From: CAVRZJ01 sp964594125 | GTDB lineage: Bacteria; Acidobacteriota; Thermoanaerobaculia; Thermoanaerobaculales; Thermoanaerobaculaceae | Direction of reading: 5' to 3' | Assembly: GCA_964594125.1 (NCBI GenBank) | Contig: CAZQLL010000010.1 | Location: 1-64,000 of the forward strand | Length of the DNA stretch: 64,000 bases | In this document: in pieces, positions 5,966 through 14,260 of the stretch | Layout: the number at the start of each line of letters is the position of its first letter | How positions within the stretch are numbered: the stretch's first letter is position 1 | Notes under the pieces: generated by a model | The model's database searches: none | What the model was told of the DNA's origin: nothing | Seen by the model: only the letters and a program-made list of their open reading frames with translations | Translations under genes and position numbers: made by a program

Positions 5966-7825
5966 GTGGACGAAATCCGCACCCTTCTCGCCAGCGCCGG
6001 ATCCCTCGCCGGGATCTCCGCGGTCGCCGTCGACCTGCTGGCGCCGCTCGCCAGGCGCCGCACGCTGCGGCGCGGCGAGCTGCTGTTCGCGCAGGGTGAG
6101 CCCCGTACGTCCCTCTATCTGATCGCGGCGGGTAGCGTGGCGGTCGTGCGCGAGCACGACGGGCGCCGCGAGCCGCTCGCCGTGCTCGGCGCTGGCGCGG
6201 TGCTGGGCGAGGGCGCGCTGCTTCACGGGTCCTCGCACTCCGCGTCGGCGCGGGCGGACGGCGACCTCGTGGTGTTCGAGCTCGACCGCGGCGAGGTGCT
6301 GGCGCGCCTGGCGGAGAACGGCGCCGCCGCCGTCGAGGTGCTCACGCGCGTCGCGCGCACGATGAACCAGCGCCTGATCTACACCAGCGCGAGCGACGTC
6401 GGTCTGGAGAAGGCCTACGCTTCCGGCGCCACCCGCCGCGAGCACGACCTGCTCGGCGAGCGAGAGGTTCCCAGCGACGCCCTCTACGGCGTGCAGACGC
6501 TGCGCGGCGTGGAGAACTTCCCGATCACGGGCGTGCGTCTCTCGCACTACCCGGAGCTGGTCCGCCACCTCGCCATGGTCAAGCAGGCGGCGGCGCGCGC
6601 GAACCGCACGCTCGGCCTGCTGCCCGCAGCGCTCGCCGACGCCATCGAGCGCGCGTGCCAGGAGATCATCGACGGAAACTGGCACGGGCATTTCGTCGTC
6701 GACATGATCCAGGGCGGCGCCGGCACGTCGACGAACATGAACGCCAACGAGGTGATCGCCAACCGGGCCCTCGAGCTGCTCGGCCGCGCGCGCGGCGAGT
6801 ACGAGCACTGCCACCCCAACAACCACGTGAACCTCTCGCAGTCGACCAACGACGTCTACCCGACGGCGATTCGGCTCGCGACGTTCGTCTCGGTGCGGCG
6901 CCTGCTGGCCGCGCTCGCCACGCTGCGCTCGACGCTGGTGGCCAGGAGCGTCGAGATGCACGACGTCGTCAAGATGGGCCGCACCCAGCTCCAGGACGCG
7001 GTGCCGATGACGCTCGGCCAGGAGCTCGCGGCATGGGCGGTGACGACGGGCGAGGACATCGCCCGCGTGAACGAGTCCGCGCGCTTCTTCCTCGAGGTGA
7101 ACCTCGGCGGCACCGCGATCGGCACGGGGATCAACGCGGATCCGCGCTATGCGACGCTCGCCATCGAGGCGCTCCGTCGGATCACCGGTCTCGACGTCGT
7201 CCTCGCCGAGAACCTGGTCGAGGCGACGCCGGACATGGGGGCGTTCATCCTCTTCTCCGGCGTTCTCAAACGGGTGGCCGTCAAGCTCTCGAAGATGTGC
7301 AACGACCTGCGACTCCTGTCGTCGGGGCCGCGCTGCGGGCTCGCCGAGATCAACCTGCCGCCGATGCAGCCCGGCTCCAGCATCATGCCCGGCAAGGTCA
7401 ACCCGGTGATCCCCGAGGTCGTCAACCAGGTGGCGTTCCAGGTGATCGGCAACGACCTGACGATCACCATGGCCGCCGAGGCCGGCCAGCTCCAGCTCAA
7501 CGTCATGGAGCCTGTGATCGCCTTCAACATGTTCCAGTCGATCGAGATCCTCACGGCCGCGATCCACGTCCTGGAGGACCGCTGCCTGCGCGGGCTGACC
7601 GCCAACCGCGAGCGCTGCCGCTCGCTCGTCGAGGGGAGCATCGGCATCGTGACGGCGGTGGTGCCCGCCCTGGGCTACGAGCGCGCCTCGGCGATCGCCA
7701 AGGAGGCGCTCGCCAGCGGCCGCAGCGTGCGCGAGATCATCCTGGCCGCCGGCGACATGGCGGCGGAGCAGCTCGACGAGCTCCTCTCCGTCGAGGCGAT
7801 GACCCGGCCACGCAGGATGAGCTAG
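5966..7825 (+). CDS. Aspartate ammonia-lyase fused to an N-terminal cyclic-nucleotide-binding domain
   Basis: The protein has 619 residues, about 150 more than ordinary aspartase. Residues ~10-145 form a CRP-type cNMP-binding barrel (LRRGELLFAQGEPRTSLYLI, then LGEGALLHGSSHSAS). The rest is a complete aspartase/fumarase-superfamily lyase with GGAGTSTNMNANEVIAN, QSTNDVYPTAIR and the signature GSSIMPGKVNP. The GGAGTS/NEVIAN wording fits aspartase (L-aspartate to fumarate plus NH3) better than fumarase. In the phosphate-binding cassette the usual Arg is replaced (SSHSAS instead of PRSAT), so the ligand may not be cAMP. The GTG at 5966 is chosen for a GGGGAGG box 5 nt upstream; an in-frame ATG pair near 5870 would add an Arg-rich tail. 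The 3' end overlaps the convergent DegV gene by 4 bp. Confidence 0.85.
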   Translation: MDEIRTLLASAGSLAGISAVAVDLLAPLARRRTLRRGELLFAQGEPRTSLYLIAAGSVAVVREHDGRREPLAVLGAGAVLGEGALLHGSSHSASARADGDLVVFELDRGEVLARLAENGAAAVEVLTRVARTMNQRLIYTSASDVGLEKAYASGATRREHDLLGEREVPSDALYGVQTLRGVENFPITGVRLSHYPELVRHLAMVKQAAARANRTLGLLPAALADAIERACQEIIDGNWHGHFVVDMIQGGAGTSTNMNANEVIANRALELLGRARGEYEHCHPNNHVNLSQSTNDVYPTAIRLATFVSVRRLLAALATLRSTLVARSVEMHDVVKMGRTQLQDAVPMTLGQELAAWAVTTGEDIARVNESARFFLEVNLGGTAIGTGINADPRYATLAIEALRRITGLDVVLAENLVEATPDMGAFILFSGVLKRVAVKLSKMCNDLRLLSSGPRCGLAEINLPPMQPGSSIMPGKVNPVIPEVVNQVAFQVIGNDLTITMAAEAGQLQLNVMEPVIAFNMFQSIEILTAAIHVLEDRCLRGLTANRERCRSLVEGSIGIVTAVVPALGYERASAIAKEALASGRSVREIILAAGDMAAEQLDELLSVEAMTRPRRMS

Positions 7826-9654
7826 GCGAGCGGCGCGATCAGCGGCAGCTCCTCGTCGGTCGGCTGGAACATCACCGCCCCGACGCACCCCGGGCCGACA
7901 TGGGCGCCGACCACCGGGCCGATCTCGCACGCAAAGAGTTCGCCGATGATGAAGCTCTGCTGCAGCAGGGTGCGCAGCCGGTCGGCCCAGATCGGGGCGG
8001 CCGCGTGGCCGACGCTGGCCAGCACCGGGCGCGCGGGGTCGACGCGCTCGCGCAGGAGCTCGACGACGCGCGGGTGGGCGGCCTTGCCGCCGCGCACCTT
8101 GTCGACCGGCGCTACCTCGCCGTTGACCAGGCCGAGGATCGGCTTGATCCCGAGCAGGCCGCCGAGCAGCGCCCGCGCCTTGCCGATGCGGCCGCCGCGC
8201 GCCAGGTACTCGAGGGTGTCGACGACGAACAGCAGGTGCAGCCGCGGGACGATCTCCTCGACGCGGCGCCGGATCTCGGCGGCCGGCAGGTTGCGGCGCG
8301 CCATGCGGCCGGCGAGCACGACGAGCAGGCCGAGCCCGGCGCTCACCTGCTTTGCATCGACGACCGCGATCGACGGACGCGAGCCGTCGCCTCGCAGTGC
8401 GACCGTGTGATCCAGCTCGGCCGAGGCGGCGCGCGCATGCACCACGGTCTGCGACATCTTCTCCGAGATGTGGATGGAAACGACGTCCTGCCGCCCGGCG
8501 ATGCGCCGGTACTCGGTGAGGAACTCGCCCTTGGTCGGCGGATTGGTGCGCGGGTGCACGTCCTTGCGCGACTCGAGGAGCCGATAGAACGCCCCGGGCG
8601 AGAGGTCGGGGCCGTCCTTGTAGATGTCGTTCCCGAAGATCACCGACAGGGGCACCACCTCGATGCCGTGGACGCGCGCCGTCTCCGCCGGGAGGTCTGC
8701 GGTGGAGTCCGTCACCACCCGCACCCGGATCTCGGGCTCGGAAAACGTCAGGAAGCCCATCTCCTGCAGCCGAACCAGCTCTGCGAGCACCTCGCCGTCG
8801 GGCTGCGGCGCCGCCTCGACCAGCGCCCGCAGCGTGGCGCCCGTCTGGCACGCCTGCAGCAGCGCCTGCTGCGCCGGCGAGAACTGCGTCGCGAAGAACG
8901 CCGGCCCCATCTCCAGCTTCGCCCGGCTCTCCCAGTCCGGCAGGAGCGCCGACGCCTCGCTGAAGCGGTGCTGGTCCTCCATCGCGAGCGCCATCAGCGA
9001 GAGCACGTCGCGGGTGATCTCGCGCTCGGCCCCGGGCGGTCCCGGCAGCAGCCGCACCGCTCCCGTCGCGACCCTCCCGAGGCGGGCGAACGCCTTGACG
9101 CCGCGGGCGGTCCCGGCGCGGGCCGCTACCAGCTCGCCCGCCTCCATCGCGATCTCGCCCTCGTCGAGCACGACGCGGCCGGTGAACACGGCGGTCTGGA
9201 GCTGCGGCATGAGCTCGTAGAAGGGTACGAGCTGGAGGTCGCCGACGAGCGATTCGAGGCGCGCGTCGGGCTCCAGGCCGAGCTCACGCCCGACGAGGAC
9301 CGCCCACACCTTGCGCACGACGGCCGCGTTCGTGAGGCCGTCCGTCTCGACGACGATGACACCCTCCGGCGTCTCGGCGGCGGCATCGTCGGCGGTCCGC
9401 AGGAGCACCAGCCGCGGCGGCGGCGCGCCCTCCTCCGGCGCCACGTACTTGAGCACCGCGCAGTCGCCGAAGCCGTCGAGCGGGGCGGCCGCGACGATCA
9501 CGCCGGGGGTCAGTCCGATGGCGAACCGCATCCCCTCGGCGGCCTTCTCGGCGGCGACCACCTCGTAGCCGAGCTCGGTCAGGCTGCGGGTGATCTCCTT
9601 GCGGCGCCCCGCATCGGGATCGACGACCAGTACAGTCGGTCTCGCCATTGCCAT
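7822..9654 (-). CDS. Receiver-like / DUF4388 / DegV three-domain protein
   Basis: The protein has 610 residues. Residues ~6-120 resemble a response-regulator receiver (PTVLVVDPDAGRRKEITRSL), but the third strand reads GVIVAAAPLD where a phospho-accepting Asp is expected, so it is probably not phosphorylated. Residues ~150-220 fit a DUF4388 (PATAN-type) signalling module (VFTGRVVLDEGEIAMEAGEL). From ~312 on there is a full DegV fatty-acid-binding domain: VVTDSTADLP, HISEKMSQTVVHA, VDTLEYLARGGRIGKA. DegV proteins bind acyl chains and serve as fatty-acid-kinase subunits (FakB). A regulatory role coupling acyl-lipid binding to signalling is an inference. Start: two in-frame ATGs 6 bp apart follow GGGGGA. 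Confidence 0.85.
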   Translation of the reverse strand: MAMARPTVLVVDPDAGRRKEITRSLTELGYEVVAAEKAAEGMRFAIGLTPGVIVAAAPLDGFGDCAVLKYVAPEEGAPPPRLVLLRTADDAAAETPEGVIVVETDGLTNAAVVRKVWAVLVGRELGLEPDARLESLVGDLQLVPFYELMPQLQTAVFTGRVVLDEGEIAMEAGELVAARAGTARGVKAFARLGRVATGAVRLLPGPPGAEREITRDVLSLMALAMEDQHRFSEASALLPDWESRAKLEMGPAFFATQFSPAQQALLQACQTGATLRALVEAAPQPDGEVLAELVRLQEMGFLTFSEPEIRVRVVTDSTADLPAETARVHGIEVVPLSVIFGNDIYKDGPDLSPGAFYRLLESRKDVHPRTNPPTKGEFLTEYRRIAGRQDVVSIHISEKMSQTVVHARAASAELDHTVALRGDGSRPSIAVVDAKQVSAGLGLLVVLAGRMARRNLPAAEIRRRVEEIVPRLHLLFVVDTLEYLARGGRIGKARALLGGLLGIKPILGLVNGEVAPVDKVRGGKAAHPRVVELLRERVDPARPVLASVGHAAAPIWADRLRTLLQQSFIIGELFACEIGPVVGAHVGPGCVGAVMFQPTDEELPLIAPLA

Positions 9655-9724
9655 TCCCCCGGCCTTCGGCTCGCCCGTTCCAGCCCCGCGGCGGGAGCGG
9701 CGCGGCCGCCCTCGGGCGGCGGTT

Positions 9725-9730
9725 TAGTAT
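9725..9730 (+). promoter_or_regulatory. -10 box of a leaderless promoter (TAGTAT)
   Basis: TAGTAT ends 5 nt before the ATG of the PIG-L gene, with no Shine-Dalgarno sequence between them. Confidence 0.5.
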
Positions 9731-9735
9731 AGGCC

Positions 9736-10455
9736 ATGCCAAAGAGCGTTCTCACCGTGTTCGCCCACCCCGACGACGCCGAGACGGCGGCCGGCGGCAG
9801 CCTCCTGCGCTGGGCCGCCGAGGGGTGGCGCCTGACGCTGTGCATCATCACCGACGGCGACAAGGGCACCGCCGACGCAGCCGACACACCCGCCGCGGTG
9901 GTCGCCCGCCGGCGCGCGGAGCAAGCGCGAGCCGCCGCCCGCCTCGGCGCGGAGGTCGTCTACCTCGGCTACGAGGACGGGGCGCTGCAGCCGACGCTCG
10001 GCCTGCGGCGCGACCTGGTCCGGGTGATGCGCAGGGTGCGGCCCGACCGCGTCGTCGCCAACGACCCCACGGTATGGTTCCGCCACGGCCTCTACATCAA
10101 CCACCCGGATCACCGCGCCGCCGGGCAGGCGCTGGTCGAGGCCGTGTACCCGGCGGTCAAGAAGCCCGGCATCTTTCCCGAGCTGCTGGCGGAGGGGCTG
10201 GCGCCGCACGTCGTCGAAGAGGTGTGGCTGACGCCGACCGACGAGCCCGACACCTGGGTGGATATCACCCCGGTGTTCGAGGAGAAGATCTCGCTGATCT
10301 GCGAGCACGACTCGCAGTTTGCACCCGAGCCGGCGCGCGCGGCGTTCGCACGCATCGCCGCGGCGGCCGGCAAGGAGCGCGGACTGGCGGCGGCGGAGGC
10401 GTTCCGTACGCTCCGCCTCGCGGCCAACACGGTGCGCGCCCTCGCCGGCCGGTGA
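9736..10455 (+). CDS. PIG-L/LmbE family deacetylase
   Basis: The 239-residue protein carries the zinc-binding motif AHPDDAE at residues 10-16 and the second metal motif NHPDH near residue 122, the hallmark of PIG-L/LmbE de-N-acetylases. Family members remove acetyl groups from N-acetylglucosaminyl conjugates such as glycans, mycothiol/bacillithiol precursors or lipid-linked sugars. There is no signal peptide, so it works in the cytosol. It sits directly upstream of a glycosyltransferase cluster on the same strand, which makes a sugar-modifying role in glycan assembly more likely than a thiol role, but this is inference. An ATG start with a -10 box 5 nt before it suggests a leaderless mRNA. 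Confidence 0.88.
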   Translation: MPKSVLTVFAHPDDAETAAGGSLLRWAAEGWRLTLCIITDGDKGTADAADTPAAVVARRRAEQARAAARLGAEVVYLGYEDGALQPTLGLRRDLVRVMRRVRPDRVVANDPTVWFRHGLYINHPDHRAAGQALVEAVYPAVKKPGIFPELLAEGLAPHVVEEVWLTPTDEPDTWVDITPVFEEKISLICEHDSQFAPEPARAAFARIAAAAGKERGLAAAEAFRTLRLAANTVRALAGR

Positions 10456-10505
10456 CGGCGGCGGCCGGCGATGCCCGCGGCCGCGCAGCGACGGCGCGGC
10501 GGGCC

Positions 10506-10534
10506 TTGACCGTGCGGCGGGCCGCGGATAAGGT
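10506..10534 (+). promoter_or_regulatory. Promoter of the glycosyltransferase cluster
   Basis: TTGACC (10506-10511) and TAAGGT (10529-10534) are separated by exactly 17 bp. This is the best -35/-10 match on the plus strand of this region. It would start transcription near 10541, giving a ~30-nt leader. Confidence 0.6.
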
Positions 10535-10542
10535 GGCCGGCG

Positions 10543-10565
10543 GCCGGGGCGTCGGCTGCCCCGGC
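10543..10565 (+). promoter_or_regulatory. Hairpin in the leader of the glycosyltransferase mRNA
   Basis: Arms 10543-10550 and 10558-10565 (GCCGGGGC/GCCCCGGC) form a perfect 8-bp stem with a 7-nt loop. It lies between the predicted transcription start and the ATG at 10572 and could block ribosome entry or affect elongation. Confidence 0.45.
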
Positions 10566-10571
10566 GGTGCG

Positions 10572-12995
10572 ATGCCCAGCATGAGCCCCTCCGTTTCGAT
10601 CGTGGTCAGGACCAAGGACCGGCCGCGCCTCGTCGAGCGCGCGCTCGCCTCCGTCGCCGCCCAGACGTACCGCCCGATCGACGTGGTGGTCGTCAACGAC
10701 GGCGGCGTCGCTCTCGACCGCGAGCGCCTCGTTGCGGCGCTTGCCGGCGTCCGCCTCGCGCTCATCGAGCTCCCGCACTCCGGCGGGCGGGCGCACGCCG
10801 CGAACGTCGGGCTCCAGGCCGCCGACGGCGACCTCGTCGGTTTTCTCGACGACGACGACGAGCTCCTCCCCGGCCACGTCGCCGCCCTGGTTCCACACGC
10901 GGGCCGCAGCGGCGTCGGCGCCGTCTACAGCGACTGCGAGATGGTGCGGCGTGAGCTCGGCCCCGACGGCGAGATCGTGAGCGAGGCGAGCGCGGGCCGG
11001 TTCTTCCTCTCGCGCGACTTCTCCGCCGAAGTGCTGCTGCTCGAGAACTACATCCCGCTGATCTGCGTGCTCTTCACCCGCGAGGCGCTCGCGAGCACGA
11101 CCGGCTTCGACGAGCGTCTGGAGCTCTTCGAGGACTGGGACCTCTACCTGCAGGTGGCGCGCCGCTTCGCGTTCCACCACGTCCCCGAGGTCACCGCCCG
11201 CTACGTCCAGTGGAGCGCCAGCAGCCAGGTCGCGTTCTCGGGCGCCATCGACGGCGGCGCCGAGTACCTGCAGGTGCTGGCGAAAAACCTCGACCGTGTG
11301 CGTCCGGAGACGATTCTCGCCTACTACCGGACGCGCCAGGGTGATGCGAGGGCCGCCGACGAGCGGCGGCGCGCGCTCGAGGCCGAGGTGGCGCGGCTCG
11401 CCGACCGCGCCGCCGCGGCCGAGCGGCGGGCCGATGCCGAGGCGCGCGGGCGGGCGCAGGCGGAGGCCGAGACCGCGCAGCTCCGCGCCCGCCTCGGCGA
11501 GGCTGCCCGCACCCTGCAGTCGATCGTCGACAGCCGCGCATGGAAGCTCGTCACCTTCTACCGCGGCGGGGTCAAGGAGCGTCTGCTGCCGGCGGGATCG
11601 CGGCGGCGGGCGCTCTACAACCGGCTGGTGCGCCCCGGCGATGCCCGGCCGGCCCCTGGGGACGCGGGCGCCGGCGCGGCGCCGCCGCCGCAGCCGCCCG
11701 TGCGGCGGGTCGTGCGCGAGCGCTTCCTGGCCCCGGCCGGCCCAGCGGAGGCCGCAGCGGCGCTCGACGCGCGCATCTCGGTCGTGATCCCGACGCTCGA
11801 CGCAGGACCCGAGCTGCGCGTCGTCTTCGAGCGCCTGCGCGGGCAGCACGGCATCCCCCCGGTCGAGATCATCGCCGTCGACTCGGGGTCGACCGACGGC
11901 ACGGTGGAGCTGTGCCGGCGCTTCGGCGCCACCGTGATCCCCTACCCCGGCGGCGAGTTCAACCACGGCGTGGCGCGCAACGCCGGCGCCCGGCTCGCCA
12001 CCGGCGAGCTGCTGGTGTTCATGTCGCAGGACGCGATCCCGGTAGGGACGGACGCGCTCGCCGGGTTCGCACGCGCGCTGCGCTCCGACCCTCGGATGGC
12101 GGCGGCGTCCGGCCGCCAGGTGCCGCGCAGCGACGCCGACCTGTTCACCTGCTGGCAGCTCTGGTGCTACCGCGAGCGCGTGCTCGGCTACCGTGCGGAT
12201 ACCGTCGTCGGCGTCGAGCCCGGCGAGCTGGAGGCGCTCGGCCCGGCCGAACGGCACCGCGCCGCGCAGCTCGACAACGTGTTCGCCTGCGTGCGCCGCG
12301 ACGTCTTCGAGATGCTGCGCTTCCGCCCGCGCGCCATTGCCGAGGACCTCGACCTCGGCCTGCGGCTGCTCGCCGGCGGTCACCGCATCGGCTTCCTGTC
12401 GTCTGTCGCCGCCGTGCACTCGCACTCGCGCCCGCCCGCCTATCACCTGCGGCGCAGCTTCGTCGAGTGGGTGGCGCTGGTCGACCTCCTCGGCTACCCG
12501 AGCCGAGCCTGGCCGGACGAGGGCGGAGCCCCGGCGGCCGCCGGCGTCGCGGCGGCGCGCTGGCTGTACGGGAGGGTGAGCGACGCCCTCGCTGCGGTCG
12601 AGCGGCTCGGAGCGGCGCCGCCGGCCGCGGCGCTGGCACGGGCCCGGGACACGGTCGCACACGACGCGGCGCCGGCGCGGGCCGCTGCCGACGCGAGCCT
12701 GGACGCCGTGCTCGCGGCGCTTGCCGCGGCGACCGGCGCAAACACGGCGCCGGCGCCCGCCACCGCGGCGCTGATGCGCGCGGCGTTCCTCGACGCCCTG
12801 CGGTCTCTCGAGGCGTTCGTCGCCGCCCGCCCGGCTTCCGCGGAGACGGCCGGCGAGGTGCGCACCGCGCTGCTCAAGCTGTGCGGCGACACCATCGGCC
12901 ACTGCCTCGCCGACCTCGCGATCGTCGACGGCCGGAGGCACCCGGGCGGCGCCGCCCTCGCGGCGCTGTCCACCGCAGTCGGACGGGGCGTATGA
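10572..12995 (+). CDS. Double family-2 glycosyltransferase (GT2-coiled coil-GT2)
   Basis: The protein has 807 residues and two complete GT2 domains. The first (residues ~5-215) starts SIVVRTKDRPRLVERALASV and holds the metal/sugar motif FLDDDDE. A charged coiled coil follows at ~260-320, then an SRAWKLVTFYRGG stretch as seen in many polysaccharide-cluster glycosyltransferases. The second (from ~401) starts ISVVIPTLDAGPEL, has DSGSTDGT and MSQDA in place of DXD, and resembles rhamnosyltransferases. No membrane helices; cytosolic or peripheral. It probably adds successive sugars to a lipid-linked surface glycan. The start follows a promoter and leader hairpin; no clear Shine-Dalgarno sequence. 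It overlaps the GT4 gene by 4 bp. Confidence 0.85.
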   Translation: MPSMSPSVSIVVRTKDRPRLVERALASVAAQTYRPIDVVVVNDGGVALDRERLVAALAGVRLALIELPHSGGRAHAANVGLQAADGDLVGFLDDDDELLPGHVAALVPHAGRSGVGAVYSDCEMVRRELGPDGEIVSEASAGRFFLSRDFSAEVLLLENYIPLICVLFTREALASTTGFDERLELFEDWDLYLQVARRFAFHHVPEVTARYVQWSASSQVAFSGAIDGGAEYLQVLAKNLDRVRPETILAYYRTRQGDARAADERRRALEAEVARLADRAAAAERRADAEARGRAQAEAETAQLRARLGEAARTLQSIVDSRAWKLVTFYRGGVKERLLPAGSRRRALYNRLVRPGDARPAPGDAGAGAAPPPQPPVRRVVRERFLAPAGPAEAAAALDARISVVIPTLDAGPELRVVFERLRGQHGIPPVEIIAVDSGSTDGTVELCRRFGATVIPYPGGEFNHGVARNAGARLATGELLVFMSQDAIPVGTDALAGFARALRSDPRMAAASGRQVPRSDADLFTCWQLWCYRERVLGYRADTVVGVEPGELEALGPAERHRAAQLDNVFACVRRDVFEMLRFRPRAIAEDLDLGLRLLAGGHRIGFLSSVAAVHSHSRPPAYHLRRSFVEWVALVDLLGYPSRAWPDEGGAPAAAGVAAARWLYGRVSDALAAVERLGAAPPAAALARARDTVAHDAAPARAAADASLDAVLAALAAATGANTAPAPATAALMRAAFLDALRSLEAFVAARPASAETAGEVRTALLKLCGDTIGHCLADLAIVDGRRHPGGAALAALSTAVGRGV

Positions 12996-14260
12996 GGGTC
13001 CTCTACGTCATCCACGACTTCTTCCCGCACTACTACGGCGGCGCCGAGCGCTACGTCCTCAACCTCGGCCACCAGATGCAGCGCGCGGGCCACGAGGTGA
13101 GCGTGCTCACGTACGGTCTCGACGAGCCCGACGATAGCTTCCCGGCGACCCGCGGCCCCCTGCTCTTCCGCTCGTACTCGTTCCGCGGCCTCGAGGTGAG
13201 GTCGGTGCGCCACCGTCGCGTGCCCCCGGACATCAACTTCACCATCGCGGACGGTGACATCGCCGCGGCGGCTGGCGAGATCATCGACGAGCTGGCTCCC
13301 GACGTGCTCCACTTCGCCCACACGATGCGCCTCGGGGCCTGCGCGTTCGCCGCGCGCGAGCGCGGCGTCCCCGTGGTCCTGACGCTGACCGACTTCTGGC
13401 TGGCGTGCCCGCGGGGAAGGCTCTTCAAGGTCGACTTCTCGAGCTGCAGCTCCCCGGAGCAGGGGCGCAAGTGCATCCGGGAGTGCGGCGTACACGACGC
13501 CGTGCTGGGCCGCTACGGCGAAGCGAGGCGGTTGTTCGGCGCGGCTGACGCGCTGATCGCCCCGTCGCGCTTCGTCGTCGGCGTGTTCGCCCGCTTCGGG
13601 TGGACGAACCCGATCACCTGCGTCCCGCACGGCGTCGACTACCGCTTCGTCCGGCCGCTGCCGCGTCCGCCGCGGCCCGCGGGCGCGGTCCGCTTCGGCT
13701 ACATCGGCGTGCTCAAGAAGTTCAAAGGGATCGACCTGTTGCTGCGCTCGTTCGCGGCGGTTCCGGGCGATCATCTCGAGCTGCGGCTGCATGGCACCGT
13801 CGCCGGCGACGAGCTGTTCCGCCCCGAGCTCGAGGCGCTGGTGGCGGCCGATCCGCGGGTGAAGGTGATGGGCCGCTACGAGCACGAGCAGCTTCCCGAG
13901 GTGATGGCGGACATCGACGTCATGCTGGTGCCCTCGACCACGCTGGACAGCTACGGGCTCGTGCTCGTGGAGGCGCTCGCCTACGGCGTGCCGGTGATCG
14001 CCTCGGACATGGTGGGCGCCGCGCACGAGCACCTGCGCGACGGCGAGAACGGGCTGCTCTTCCCCGCCGAGCAGCCGGAGCGCCTGCGCGAGTTGATCGC
14101 CCGCGTCGCCGCCGAGCCGGCCGTCGTCGACCGTCTGCGCGACGGCATCACGCTGCCGCCGCGCATCGAGGAGGAGGCGGCCATGGTGGAGAACGTCTAC
14201 CTGCGGGTCGCGGGCGCGCCGCGCGGGCGGCCGGCGCCGCCGCCCGTCATCAGCCGGTGA
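12992..14260 (+). CDS. Family-4 glycosyltransferase
   Basis: The 422-residue protein has the GT-B layout of GT4 enzymes. The N-terminal acceptor half begins MRVLYVIHDFFPHYYGGAER with the glycine loop. The C-terminal donor half has FGYIGVLKKFKGIDLLLRSF, the catalytic EAL motif (VLVEALAYGVPVIASD) and the usual ENGLLFPAEQPERL tail. A cysteine-containing insertion (SSCSSPEQGRKCIRECG) sits between the halves, as in several O-antigen or exopolysaccharide GT4s. It transfers a sugar from a nucleotide donor with retention of configuration. ATGA/GTGA overlaps with both neighbours show translational coupling within the glycan operon. Confidence 0.9.
   Translation: MRVLYVIHDFFPHYYGGAERYVLNLGHQMQRAGHEVSVLTYGLDEPDDSFPATRGPLLFRSYSFRGLEVRSVRHRRVPPDINFTIADGDIAAAAGEIIDELAPDVLHFAHTMRLGACAFAARERGVPVVLTLTDFWLACPRGRLFKVDFSSCSSPEQGRKCIRECGVHDAVLGRYGEARRLFGAADALIAPSRFVVGVFARFGWTNPITCVPHGVDYRFVRPLPRPPRPAGAVRFGYIGVLKKFKGIDLLLRSFAAVPGDHLELRLHGTVAGDELFRPELEALVAADPRVKVMGRYEHEQLPEVMADIDVMLVPSTTLDSYGLVLVEALAYGVPVIASDMVGAAHEHLRDGENGLLFPAEQPERLRELIARVAAEPAVVDRLRDGITLPPRIEEEAAMVENVYLRVAGAPRGRPAPPPVISR

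Noticed and set aside
4352..8851. A 1499-codon open frame on the reverse strand, and several other 900-1100-codon frames
   Set aside because: High G+C makes stop codons rare, so long open frames arise by chance. Only its last 215 codons encode the SH3 lipoprotein; the rest lies across the flavoprotein and aspartase genes and is Arg/Gly/Ala-rich without domains.
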